A program made the position numbers and the translations under genes. Of a stretch of DNA of 64,000 bases, positions 31,651-41,322 are shown piece by piece. The stretch's first letter is position 1, and every line of letters starts with the position of its first letter. Location of the stretch: the NCBI GenBank assembly GCA_947471745.1, contig CANJKZ010000952.1, forward strand, positions 80,001 to 144,000, read 5' to 3'. The notes under the pieces were generated by a model. It made no database searches. It had not been told where the DNA came from and saw nothing but the letters and a program-made list of their open reading frames with translations. Source of the stretch: Closterium sp. Naga37s-1. Lineage: Eukaryota > Streptophyta > Zygnematophyceae > Desmidiales > Closteriaceae.

Positions 31651-32920
31651 GTGAGCCTATGCTGCTGCTGGTTCTGCTGGGGGCAGCCTAAGCTGCTGCT
31701 GGTGCGCTGGGGGCAGCCTGTGCTACTTCTGGTTCTGCTGAGAGGCAGCCTAGGCTGCTACTGGTTCTCCAGGGGGCAGCCAATGCTGCTGCTAGTGCGC
31801 TGGCAGTTGCCTAAGCTGCTGCTGGTGCGCTGGCGGTAGCCTAAGCTGCTGCTGGTGCGCTGGGGGCAGCCTATGCTGCTGCTGGTTCGCTGGGGGCAGC
31901 CTATGCTGCTGCTGCTGGTGCTCTGGCGGCAGCCTATGCTGCTGCTGGTTCGCTGGGGGCAGCCTATGCTGCTTCTGGCTCTGCTGGGGGCAGCCTTAGC
32001 TGCTACTGGTTTTGCTGGGGGCAGCCAATGCTGCTGCTGGTGCGCTGGTGGCAGCCTATGCCGCTTCTGGTTCTGCTGGGGGCAGCCTACGCTGCTGCTG
32101 GTGCGCTGGGGGCAGCCTATGCTGCTGCTAGTGTGCTGGCGGCAGCCTATGCTGCTGCTGGTTCTGCTGGTTCTGCTGGTTCTGCTGGTTCTGCTGGTTC
32201 TGCTGGTTCTGCTGGTTCTGCTGGTTCTGCTGGTTCTGCTGGTTCTGCTGGTTCTGCTGGTTCTGCTGGTTCTGCTGGTTCTGCTGGTTCTGCTGGGGGC
32301 AGCCTACGTTGCTGCTGGTGCGCTGGGGGCCTATGCTGCTGCTGGTGTAGCTGGCGGTAGTGTAATCGGCTGGGGCTACTGACGGCGGGTGTGGTAGATC
32401 GTGGGGAGGCAGGTTTCAGGTGGGGAAGCTGTTAAGGCAGCGGGCTACGGGTGAGGCGGCGGTTCTGTGCAGTTCTGTGCGGTTATGTGCAGTACTGTGC
32501 GGTTCTGTGAGGTTCAATGCGGTGGAGAGGACTGGGTGGGGCAGCTGATTCCGGGTGAGGTGCCTGGAACGGGTGGGGCAGCAGGTTTCCAGGTGGGGCG
32601 GCGGTTGTCAGGTCTGGGGCGGTGGTTTTCAGGTGGGGAAGCTGTTAAGGCGGCGGTTCTGTGCGGTTCTGTGCAGTTATGTGCAGTTCTGTGCGGTTCA
32701 ATGCGGTGGAGAGGACTGGGTGGGGCGGCTGATCCCGGGTGAGGTGCCTGGAACGGGTGGGGCAGCAGGTTTCCAGGTGGGGCGGCGGTTGTCAGGTCTG
32801 GGGCGGCGGTTTTCAGGTGGGAAAGCTATTAAGGCGGCGGTTCTGTGCGGTTCTGAGGGGGATTTCAGGTCTGGGGGCCGGTTACGACGGTGGGCTGCAC
32901 GTGCGCGCGGCTACGACGTA
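31651..32920 (-). repeat. Element A leader: GGGGCAGCCTATGCTGCTGCTG repeats and related arrays
   Basis: Degenerate repeats of GCTGCTGCTGGTTCGCTGG and GGGGCAGCCTATGCT type (31651-32360), including about 15 copies of the 9-mer GGTTCTGCT at 32158-32295. A duplicated 200-bp block (about 32465-32640 and 32655-32840, GTGGAGAGGACTGGGTGGGG) follows. No gag domain recognised. Confidence 0.75.
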
Positions 32921-32925
32921 CTAGC

Positions 32926-33078
32926 TGTCAGATTTATATGACATAGCTACTGTAGGCTATAGTGGGGTAGCACATATGGGGTACAGTCTTCTAGGGTTTG
33001 CTTTTGTACCCAACTTTCCCTTAGTCAATCCATTCCTCATTTCTTCACATGGTATAGAGCAGGTTCCCTAGTGGGAAC
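32926..33078 (+). promoter_or_regulatory. Element B 5' LTR, primer-binding site and hairpin
   Basis: The LTR ends CTTCACA|TGGTATAGAGC. The primer site fits initiator-Met tRNA (TGGTATCAGAGC) with one base missing. It is followed at once by GTTCCCTAGTGGGAAC, a perfect 6-bp stem with a 4-base loop. Confidence 0.8.
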
Positions 33079-33179
33079 GCTTCATTGGGCCCACCACTGA
33101 AACCTTTTTTTTCTGACCGGAGCGACAGTCGCTCCTGCCCGAGGCGCGCCTTGTGGGCCGCCCTTCTGTCGAGCTCTCT

Positions 33180-34330
33180 TAGAGGCCCCTCTCACGGCCC
33201 CTCGCGCCACCCTTAGCGGCCCCGTCGCCGCCCCTAGCGGCCCCGTTGCCGCCCTTCCAGGCCCCTTGCGGCCCCTAGCGGCCCCATTGCCGCCCCTACG
33301 CGGCCCCGTAGCCGCCCCTAGCGGCCCTGTCGCCGCCCTTAGCAGCCCCGTTGCCGCCTCCCTCCCTACGCGGCCCCGTTGCCGCCCCTACGCGGCCCCG
33401 TCGCCGCCCCTAGCGGCCCCGTCGCCGCCCCTACGCGGCCCCGTCGCCGCCCCTAGCGGCCCCGTAGCCGCTCCCCTCCCTACGCGGCCCCGTCGCCGCC
33501 CCTACGCGGCCCCGTCGCCGCCCCTACGCGGCCCCGTTGCCGCCCCCTAGCGGCCCCGTCGCCGCCCCTAGCGGCCCCGTCGCCGCTCCCCTCCCTACGC
33601 GGCCCCGTAGCCGCCCCTACGCGGCCCCGTCGCCGCCCTTACGCGGCCCCGTCGCCGCCCCTAGCGGCCCCGTCGCCGCTCCCCTCCCTACGCGGCCCCG
33701 TCGCCGCCCCTACGCGGCCCCGTCGCCGCCCCTACGCGGCCCCGTCGCCGCCCCTAACGGCCCCGTCGCCTCCTCCCTCCCTACGCGGCCCTGTCGCCGC
33801 CCCTATGCGGCCCCGTCGCCGCCCCTAGCGGCCCCGTCGCCGCCTCCCTCCCTACGCGGCCCCGTCGCCGCCCCTACGCGGCCTCGTAGCCGCCCCTACG
33901 CGGCCCCGTCGCCGCCCCTAGCGGCCCCGTCGCCGCTTCCCTCCCTACGCGGCCCCGTCGCCGCCCCTACGTGGCCTCGTAGCCGCCCCTACGCGGCCCC
34001 GTCACCGCCCCTAGCGGCCCCGTCGCCGCTCCCCGCCCCTAGCGGCCCCGTCGCTGCCCCTACCCGGCCCCGTCGCCGCCCCTAGCGAGCAGCCGAGCCG
34101 CCGAGCCGCCCAGCAGCTGAGCCGCCGAGTCGCCCAGCAGCCGAGCCGCCCCTGGAGCAGCCGCCACTGCAGCAGCCGCCCCTGGAGCAGCCGCCACTGC
34201 AGCAGCCGCCCCTGGAGCAGCCGCCACTGCAGCAGCCGCCCCTGGAGCAGCCGCCACTACAGCAGCCGCCCCCGGAGCAGCCGCCACTGCAGCAGCCGCC
34301 CCTGGAGCAGCCGCCTCTGGAGCAGTCGCC
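33180..34330 (+). repeat. GC-rich leader arrays of element B
   Basis: 33180-34085: degenerate tandem CGGCCCCGTCGCCGCCCCTA units with interspersed CTCCCTCCCTACG. 34140-34330: about six 30-bp units with GCAGCCGCCCCTGGAGCAGC. Long shadow frames (Pro/Ala/Arg-rich) run on both strands but have no homology I can name. Confidence 0.85.
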
Positions 34331-34524
34331 CCTACAACTGCCGCCCCTGGAGCAGCCACCCCTGCAGCTGCCGCGGAGCTCTCGCTCTACAGTGGTAGCG
34401 GCCTCGCCGTTGCCGCCGTCGTACGCCTGCCCTTCTCGCCACTGGTGAGCACTGCCCTGCCCGTACTGCTGTTACTGCTGCTCTTACTGCTGCTGCTCTT
34501 TCTACTGCTACTGGTGCTCCTGGC

Positions 34525-35001
34525 GTGGCCAGATGCAGCTCCAGCGTCGCCCGCGTGAGTCCCTCACCCCCCAACAGCTTCGTGCGTGGTACGCTAGTTG
34601 GGGTTGTCGGGGTGGCCGTAGTGGGAGTCGTCCTGGAGTGAGTAGTTCCACAGCTGCTTGTAGTGGCCAGGTGCAGCTGCAGCGTCGCCCGCGTGAGTCC
34701 CTCACCCCCCAACAGCTTCGTGAGTGGTACGCTAGTTGGGGTTGTCGGGGTGGCCGTAGTGGGAGTCGTCCTGGAGTGAGTAGTTCGGCAGCTGCTTGTA
34801 GTGGCCAGGTGCAGCTTCAGCGTCGTCCGCGAGCAGTCCCTCACCCCCCAACAGCTTCGTGAGTGGTACGCTCAGCGTGACGGGTCACGGGGTACTGCTC
34901 GCTGTCCGTACATCATTCGCACTGGTGCTCGGACTGGTCAGCCTTGCGGGACGTTGGGTCACGCAGAGTCCCGCTGCTTCGCCCGTCTGAGCGACGCCTA
35001 G
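34525..35001 (+). pseudogene. Element B gag remnant with three 138-bp repeats and zinc knuckle, ending in TAG
   Basis: Three copies of a 138-bp segment encode RRPRESLTPQQLREWYA-like sequence; the last leads into AQRDGSRGTARCPYIIRTG and the knuckle C-X13-C-X4-H-X4-C (CPYIIRTG...PCGTLGHAESRC). The frame ends at TAG 34999-35001 (LSDA*), but reads straight on in the same frame as pol (RTEFGDAAELPDW). Confidence 0.7.
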
Positions 35002-38000
35002 CGTACGGAGTTTGGCGACGCGGCTGAGCTCCCCGACTGGGTGGAGCTGCTTCGGCTGCGGGTAGATATCTATACTCTTGACTATGATGCTATCCTCACT
35101 GCCATGTATGCATTGCCTACTAGTGATGAGGGTGACTGTTACCTGTGTGTTCCGCCTGACCCGGGCATTGAGGCTGCTGCTCTAGGTGCTGGTGAGGCTG
35201 CTGCTCTAGGTGCTAGTGCGTCTGCTGCCCCAGGTGCTGGTGAGTCTGCTCTCTCAGGTACCACGTCGTCTCAGGCCTTACACACCTTCACTCTTGACTC
35301 GGGTGCTTCCCGCTCCTTCTTTCGAGACCGCACCACGCTTACGCCGCTCAGTCGGCCGGTTGCGGTCTCCCTGGCAGACCCCTCTGGGGGTCCTGTCCTT
35401 GCTCACTTCTCCACTGTCCTCCCGTGTCCGGCGGCCCCCTCTGGCACCCTGTCTGGTCTTTACCTCCCCTCGTTCTCTACGAACTTGGTGAGTGGTGCTG
35501 ACCTACAGGATGCGGGGGTTCACCAGTTCACTCCTGCGAGTCAGCGGGTGACCCACTGCACGGACGCTCGGACAGGCCGACACCTGGCCACGTTTACACG
35601 TCGGCCGGGGTCGAGCCTGTACACACTGACCACTGCGTCTCCTCCGGTCACTGCGTCTGGTCAGGTAGCTGCGTCGGGTCAGGTGTTTGCTGCAGCGTCC
35701 AGGTCTGGTCCTGAGTCTGCCCCCTGTTCGTGTCGCCTCCTGTCTCACGAGATTCTCCTCTGGCACCACCGCCTTGGTCACCCCTCCCTGCTTCGTCTCC
35801 GAGGCATGGCCTCCCGTGTCCTTGTCTCTGGTCTTCCCCGGTCCCTCCCTCCCCTTCCTCCGGGGCCTGGCCCTACCTGCGTCCCCTGTGTCGAGGGGCG
35901 GCAGCGGGCTGCCCCTCACTCCTCCCAGTTTCCTCCGACAGAGGCCCCGCTGCAGACGCTTCACATGGACGTGTGGGGCCCGGCCCGCGTCCGTGGACAG
36001 GGTCACGAGCGCTACTTCCTGCTGGTGGTTGACGACTACTCGCGTTACACCACAGTCTTCCCCTTGCGCAGCAAGGGTGATGTCACTGAGGTGTTGATCG
36101 ACTGGATCCGCGCAGCTCGTCTCCAGCTCAGGCAGAGCTTCGGCTCGGACTTTCCTGTTCTGCGTCTGCACTCTGACAGAGGTGGAGAGTTCTCCTCTGG
36201 CCTTCTGCGAGCCTACTGTCGTGCACGAGGCATCCGCCAGACCTTCACGCTTCCGGACTCTCCACAGCAAAATGGGATTGCTGAGCGCCGCATTGGCATG
36301 GTCATGGACGTCGCCCGTACGTCCATGATGCATGCGGCTGCCCCCCATTTTCTGTGGCCGTTTGCGGTTCGGTACGCGGCGCATCAGATCAACCTTCACC
36401 CCAGGGTCTCCATGCCGGAGACCTCCCCAGCCTTGCTGTGGACGGGGAAGGTTGGCGATGCGTCTGCGTTCCGTGTCTGGGGATCTCGGGCGTTTGTCCG
36501 TGACTTGTCTGCGGACAAGCTGTCCCCTCGTGCTGCTCCTTGCGTCTTCCTTGGCTTCCCCCCTGACGCGCCAGGGTGGCAGTTCTACCACCCCACCTCT
36601 CGCCGTGTTCTGTCCTCCCAGGACGTCACGTTTGACGAGTCGGTCCCCTACTACCGCCTCTTCCCCTACCGCACTCCGTCCCTCCCCCCGCCACCGCTCT
36701 TCCTTGTACCAGGTCCCCCCCCGGTAAACCCCCTCCCCCCTCAGGGTCCTGCCCCTTCAGGTGTGTCCCAGGTAGACGCAGTCGAGCCTGTCGAGGTTAC
36801 TGGTGACTCTGGTGCTCCTGAGGGTGCTGAGCCTGGGGGTGCTGACTCTGGGGGTGCTGAGCGTGTGGGTGCTACGCCTGGGGGTGCTGAGCCTGAGGGT
36901 GCTACTCCTGGGGGTCCTGAGCCTGGGGGTGCTGAGCCTAGGGGTGCTACTACTGGGGGTGCTGAGCCTGGGGGTGCTGAGCCTGGGGGTGCTACGCCTG
37001 GGGGTGCTGAGCCTGGGGGTGCCACGCATGGAGGTGCTGAGCTTGGGGGTGCGGAGCCTGAGGGAGCTGGGCCTGCTCGTGTGGCGTCTGGCGGTGCTGA
37101 GCCTGGAGGTTCTCCGGGTGCTTCGTCTCGGCGGGAGCCACTCTCTCCACAGGAGCTGCGCGAGTGGTTTGCCCGGCGCTGGAGGCGTGCTGCTGGAGCT
37201 GGAGGTTCTTCGGCTGCTGAGGGTGCTGGTGCCGCGGGTCCCGGAGGTGCTCGTACTGGGAGTACTGGAGCTGCTGGGCCTGCGCGTACGACTAGAGCTG
37301 GAGCTGCTGAGGGTGTTGGCGCTGAGGCTACTGCTGTCGGTCCTGGAGGCGGTCCTGCTGGGGGTGCTACTGGTGCTGCTGGAGGTACTGGAGCTGGAGG
37401 TGCTGCTGGCGCTGGTGCTGCCGCTGGGGGTACTGGTGCTGTCCTTGCTGTGTCTGGAGTCGCCGCGCGGCCTAGGCCGTACTTCGTTCCGCTCCTTCAG
37501 CAGGTTCTTGGTCTCCCGCCTTCTACTGGTCCTCCTCCTCCCTTCGAGTGTCCACAGCCTGTCCCGTCACAGTTACAGTTACAGCCGGCCTCCCCACTGC
37601 CCGCTCCTTCTCCCTACACTGGTCCTACTGGAGGTCTTGCTGAGCGTCGTGAGCCTGCGTCTCGCCCTGCGTTGCCTGTCCGTGCTGCTCGCCCTTGTGG
37701 TCGTGGTTCGCGTCAGCGTCCTCCTCCTGTCCCTGGCACGCACCGGATGTCTCTGCGTCCGTCCACTGCTACTCTGCGTGCCCCTTTGCCTTCTCCTCCT
37801 GAGTCCTCTCTTCCTGCTCTTCCTGACCCGGAGTCGGACTCTCTTCGTGCTGCCAGTCCTACTGTCACGCGTCTCCTTGCTACTGTTGTCACTGACCCTT
37901 CCTTTGAGTCCACTGCTGCGTCTGCCCTAGTTACTGAGCTCGTCGACTTTGCTGCTCGCTGTCGTCTAGACTACGCTGCTAGTCTTGTTGCTGAGTCTGA

Positions 38001-39732
38001 GTCTGTCTGTCCTCCGTCCGTCGGGGGTGAGTGTGCCCTTGGCACGGACGTCCTTGAGGACAGGCAGGAGGAGTTCCAGTGTTTGGCTGCTGCTTCACCT
38101 CATCTCGTGTCCGTACTGCTTACCCCTGAGGGAGACCCGGATGCACTTGACATCCCGACTCCGCGCTCTTACGCGGAGGCGATAGAGGGTCCCTACTCCT
38201 CTCAGTGGCAGGCAGCTATGGACGCAGAGATGGCTTCCTGGAAGTCCACAGGCACCTACGTTGACGAGGTTCCCCCGCCTGGGGCGAACATCGTCAGTGG
38301 CATGTGGATTTTCAGGGTGAAGCGGCCGCCGGGTTCTCCGCCTGTCTTCAAGGCGCGTTACGTGGCTCGTGGCTTCAGTCAGCGGCAGGGAGTTGACTAC
38401 TTTCAGACCTTCTCTCCCACCCCGAAGATGACCACTCTTCGGGTACTGCTGCACATAGCTGCTCACCGCGACTACGAGCTGCACTCTCTTGACTTCAGCA
38501 CTGCTTTCTTGCAGGGCAGCCTGCACGAGGAGATCTGGCTGCGTCGCCCACCTGGCTTCACTGGGTCTTTTCCTCCTGGCACCCAGTGGAGCCTCCGGCG
38601 GCCAGTCTACGGTCTCCGCCAGGCACCGCGTGAGTGGCACGACACACTGAGGACTACACTTGCGGCTCTTGGGTTTGCTCCCTCTACTGCCGACCCGTCG
38701 CTGTTTCTGCGCACCGACACTTCTTTGCCGCCGTTCTACATCCTCGTGTACGTCGACGACTTGGTCTTCGCCACAGCTGACACTGCTGGACTCGCCCACG
38801 TGAAGTCCGAGCTGCAGAAGAGACACACGTGCACAGACCTGGGTGAACTGCGCAGCTACCTTGGCTTGCAGATCACCCGGGACAGAGCACGCCGCACCAT
38901 TACCCTGACTCAGTCACACATGGTGCAGCAGGTCCTTCAGCGCTTCGGCTTCACGTACTCCTCGCCTCAGGCCACTCCTCTGCCTACTCGCCACTCGCTC
39001 TCAGCTCTGCCTTCGGATGAGTCCGTAGAGTCGAGTGGCCCGTACCCAGAGCTTGTTGGCTGCCTCATGTACCTGATGACCTGCACACGACCTGACCTTG
39101 CATACCCTCTTAGCATTCTTGCACGCTATGTTGCTCCTGGGAGACACAGACCGGAGCACATGGCTGCAGCGAAGAGGGTGTTGCGCTACTTGTGCAGTAC
39201 GTCGGGCATGGGGCTTGTGCTTGGAGGGCAGAGTCCAGTGGTCCTCACTGGGCACGCAGACGCTTCTTGGGCTGACGACCTGGCTACGCAGCGGTCGTCA
39301 CAGGGTTACACCTTCAGCCTTGGTTCCGGCTCTGTTTCGTGGCGGGCTACCCGCTCGTCTTCTGTTCTCGGCTCCAGTTGTGAGGCTGAGATCTACGCCG
39401 GGGCCATGGCTGCACAGGAGCTTCGCTGGCTCACCTACCTGCTGACTGACCTCGGAGAGCCGCCTCGTTCTCCTCCAGTGCTGTACGTAGACAACAAGGC
39501 CATGCTGGCCTTGTGTCGAGAGCAGAGACTGGAGCACAGAACGAAGCACATTGCTCTCCGCTACTTCCTTGCTCGTGAGCTACAGCAGCGTGGTCAGCTG
39601 CGGCTTGCGTACGTGGCCTCTGAGGCCAACACTGCTGATATCTTCACCAAGGCACTTGCGCCTTGTGATCATCAGCGTTTCTGTACTCAGCTGGGCCTTG
39701 TGCCTACCTTGCCTCACTTACTCACCCCTTGA
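35002..39732 (+). CDS. Element B pol polyprotein (protease, integrase, RT, RNase H), intact
   Basis: Open from 35002 to TGA after 39729. No ATG precedes 35104, so it was presumably made by fusion or readthrough from gag. Counting from 35041: protease LDSGASRSFFRD at about 85; HRLGHPS at about 245; integrase HMDVWGP (309), LHSDRGGE (380) and SPQQNGIAERR (415); hinge of Gly-Gly-Ala-Glu-Pro repeats (590-680) then Gly/Ala-rich; RVT_2 from about 1040 with YVDDLVFATAD at 1237; RNase H TGHADASWADD (1403) and TKALAPCDHQRF near the end. All catalytic motifs are present. Typical Ty1/copia order with integrase before RT. Confidence 0.93.
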   Translation, partial: RTEFGDAAELPDWVELLRLRVDIYTLDYDAILTAMYALPTSDEGDCYLCVPPDPGIEAAALGAGEAAALGASASAAPGAGESALSGTTSSQALHTFTLDSGASRSFFRDRTTLTPLSRPVAVSLADPSGGPVLAHFSTVLPCPAAPSGTLSGLYLPSFSTNLVSGADLQDAGVHQFTPASQRVTHCTDARTGRHLATFTRRPGSSLYTLTTASPPVTASGQVAASGQVFAAASRSGPESAPCSCRLLSHEILLWHHRLGHPSLLRLRGMASRVLVSGLPRSLPPLPPGPGPTCVPCVEGRQRAAPHSSQFPPTEAPLQTLHMDVWGPARVRGQGHERYFLLVVDDYSRYTTVFPLRSKGDVTEVLIDWIRAARLQLRQSFGSDFPVLRLHSDRGGEFSSGLLRAYCRARGIRQTFTLPDSPQQNGIAERRIGMVMDVARTSMMHAAAPHFLWPFAVRYAAHQINLHPRVSMPETSPALLWTGKVGDASAFRVWGSRAFVRDLSADKLSPRAAPCVFLGFPPDAPGWQFYHPTSRRVLSSQDVTFDESVPYYRLFPYRTPSLPPPPLFLVPGPPPVNPLPPQGPAPSGVSQVDAVEPVEVTGDSGAPEGAEPGGADSGGAERVGATPGGAEPEGATPGGPEPGGAEPRGATTGGAEPGGAEPGGATPGGAEPGGATHGGAELGGAEPEGAGPARVASGGAEPGGSPGASSRREPLSPQELREWFARRWRRAAGAGGSSAAEGAGAAGPGGARTGSTGAAGPARTTRAGAAEGVGAEATAVGPGGGPAGGATGAAGGTGAGGAAGAGAAAGGTGAVLAVSGVAARPRPYFVPLLQQVLGLPPSTGPPPPFECPQPVPSQLQLQPASPLPAPSPYTGPTGGLAERREPASRPALPVRAARPCGRGSRQRPPPVPGTHRMSLRPSTATLRAPLPSPPESSLPALPDPESDSLRAASPTVTRLLATVVTDPSFESTAASALVTELVDFAARCRLDYAASLVAESESVCPPSVGGECALGTDVLEDRQEEFQCLAAASPHLVSVLLTPEGDPDALDIPTPRSYAEAIEGPYSSQWQAAMDAEMASWKSTGTYVDEVPPPGANIVSGMWIFRVKRPPGSPPVFKARYVARGFSQRQGVDYFQTFSPTPKMTTLRVLLHIAAHRDYELHSLDFSTAFLQGSLHEEIWLRRPPGFTGSFPPGTQWSLRRPVYGLRQAPREWHDTLRTTLAALGFAPSTADPSLFLRTDTSLPPFYILVYVDDLVFATADTAGLAHVKSELQKRHTCTDLGELRSYLGLQITRDRARRTITLTQSHMVQQVLQRFGFTYSSPQATPLPTRHSLSALPSDESVESSGPYPELVGCLMYLMTCTRPDLAYPLSILARYVAPGRHRPEHMAAAKRVLRYLCSTSGMGLVLGGQSPVVLTGHADASWADDLATQRSSQGYTFSLGSGSVSWRATRSSSVLGSSCEAEIYAGAMAAQELRWLTYLLTDLGEPPRSPPVLYVDNKAMLALCREQRLEHRTKHIALRYFLARELQQRGQLRLAYVASEANTADIFTKALAPCDHQRFCTQLGLVPTLPHLLTP

Positions 39733-40063
39733 CCTTGTTTGTACTGTTGCATATATATATACTCGTGCTCTTGCTTGTCTAGCCTTATATATATATGTAA
39801 TCCTGCATGTGAACTGGCCTTGTGGCCTTGAACTTGTGCTCGGAATGTGTGGTGACTTTGTGATCCACCCTGAGCTTGCTTTGCTTTGCTTGACTGGTCT
39901 TGTGACCCCTTGTTCTCCCCCACTTTGCCTATGGGGGTGTGTCAGATTTATATGACATAGCTACTGTAGGCTATAGTGGGGTAGCACATATGGGGTACAG
40001 TCTTCTAGGGTTTGCTTTTGTACCCAACTTTCCCTTAGTCAATCCATTCCTCATTTCTTCACA
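39733..40063 (+). promoter_or_regulatory. Element B 3' UTR, polypurine tract and 3' LTR
   Basis: Contains TATATATATA runs, the block GTGTGGTGACTTTGTGATCC followed by ACCCTGAG (about 39848-39875), and CTATGGGGGTG before the LTR at 39940-40063. Confidence 0.8.
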
Positions 40064-40411
40064 CTAGCGCGGAGCTGCGGGTGCGACTAAGGCTGCGCGC
40101 GCAGCTACGTGCGTTCGTCTGCTGCGCGCTAGAGGACTGGGGGGCAACACGCAGGGTAAAACGAGTGGGGCGCGGGGCTAAAAACCGAGTGACGCTCGGC
40201 AAAAAATGGGTGGGGCGCAGGGCAGAAACGGGTGACGCGTGATGTCGACGGGGGGCGCGACCTACTCGGGCTCTACGGGGCAGGGCGCTTCGGGCTATGG
40301 GTCGCTACGAAGCGCGCGGGTGGTGGGCCCATAGACTATCGAGAGAAATTTCGCCTAAGGGAAAAATCGCCTAGGGGAAAAATCGCCTAAGGGAAACCTA
40401 GCTCTATACCA
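40064..40411 (-). other. Element A leader start and primer-binding site
   Basis: Resumes after B (TSD CTAGC). GC-rich leader, then AATCGCCTA(A/G)GGGAAA repeats, and on the minus strand TGGTATAGAGC at the edge of the right LTR. No coding sequence. Confidence 0.7.
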
Positions 40412-40542
40412 TGTTACGATAAGAATGAATTGATAGAAAATGTGAAGTACAACCCTAGATATAGCAAACCCTAATCATGCAAGTAAGTAGAAATGTAACA
40501 CCTAGACTAACCTAAACAACACATATAAAATATATGTTGACA
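40412..40542 (-). repeat. Element A 5' LTR
   Basis: 131 bp, TG...CA, matching 23874-24004. The following TTTCC is the target duplication. Confidence 0.9.
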
Positions 40543-41322
40543 TTTCCTCCTCATCGACCTTGGTGAGCGGCCTCGCTCTCCCCCAGTCTTGTTCGCCGAC
40601 ATCAGGTCTGCCGTCCTGTTGTGCGAGGAGCCCCGACTGGTTGGGAAGGCGAAGCACATCCAGCTTTGTTACTTCCTTCTACGAGAGTTGCAGCAGCGTG
40701 GCCAGGAACTCGTACGACGTGTGGTCTCTCAGGCCAACACTGCAGATATCTTCACCAAGGCGTTGCGCCTTGTGACTACCAGCGTTTCTGCACCCAGCTT
40801 GGCCTTGTGTCTACATGCCCTCACTTGCTTGCGTAGAGATGCTTTGTCTTGTACTCTTGCATCTCACTATATATCCTATATCTGTGCTTTTGGACTGGCC
40901 TTATGGCCCTTTGCTTCTGTAGAGATGCTTGAAATGCATGTCTTGTACTCCTGCATCTCTTATATCCGCTATATCCTTGCATGTGGACTCGCCTTGTGGC
41001 CCCTTGCTTGTTCTTGGACTGTGTGGTGATCTTGAGATCCACCCCGAGAGTTGCTTTGTTCTTGTGAACTAGTCTTGAGACTGTTGCTTGTTCTTGCTGA
41101 CTGGTCCTGTGATCCTTGCTCTTGGGTTGTGTGTTGCTTTCCACAGGACTACCGTCACCTAGACTATGGGGGTGTGTCAAACTATTATTGTTATAGTTTG
41201 TTACTTTAGTCTAGGTGTTATACTGAGTTATGCAGTAGAGGGTATAACCCCCTTAGGGTTTGCTATATGCTCCCTTGTACTGCTTGTTTCTACTCATTCA
41301 GTATTTCGTTCACTCATTGACA
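40543..41322 (+). mobile_element. Copia element E, part 2: RNase H end, 3' UTR and 3' LTR
   Basis: Continues part 1 exactly at the duplicated TTTCC: LIDLGERPRSPPVLFAD, LCEEPRLVGKAKHIQLCYFL, QANTADIFTKALR, then a frameshift. The 3' UTR holds ATGTGGACTCGCCTTGTGGC and GTGTGGTGATCTTGAGATCC blocks. Polypurine TATGGGGGTG precedes an LTR at 41175-41322 (148 bp, TGTCAAACTA...TTGACA). The 5' half of E is missing. Confidence 0.8.

Larger units (their letters stand above)
32926..40063 (+). mobile_element. Copia retrotransposon B, complete, with 124-bp LTRs
   Basis: LTRs 32926-33049 and 39940-40063 appear identical over 124 bp. TSD CTAGC is at 32921-32925 and 40064-40068. Primer site TGGTATAGAGC is at 33050; polypurine tract TATGGGGGTG lies just before 39940. 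The 7.1-kb element has a 1.5-kb repetitive leader, a short gag remnant and an intact pol frame. Identical LTRs imply a recent insertion. It sits in the leader of A. Confidence 0.95.
23874..40542 (-). mobile_element. Copia retrotransposon A, minus orientation, hosting B
   Basis: LTRs at 23874-24004 and 40412-40542 (131 bp each) appear identical. TSD TTTCC is at 23869-23873 and 40543-40547. The polypurine tract (CCTAGACTATGGGGGTG on the minus strand) adjoins the left LTR, and primer site TGGTATAGAGC adjoins the right LTR at about 40400-40411. It is inserted in the RNase H of E. Its own leader is split by B (TSD CTAGC). Without B it is about 9.5 kb, enlarged by an internal duplication and an antisense leader insert. 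Confidence 0.9.
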
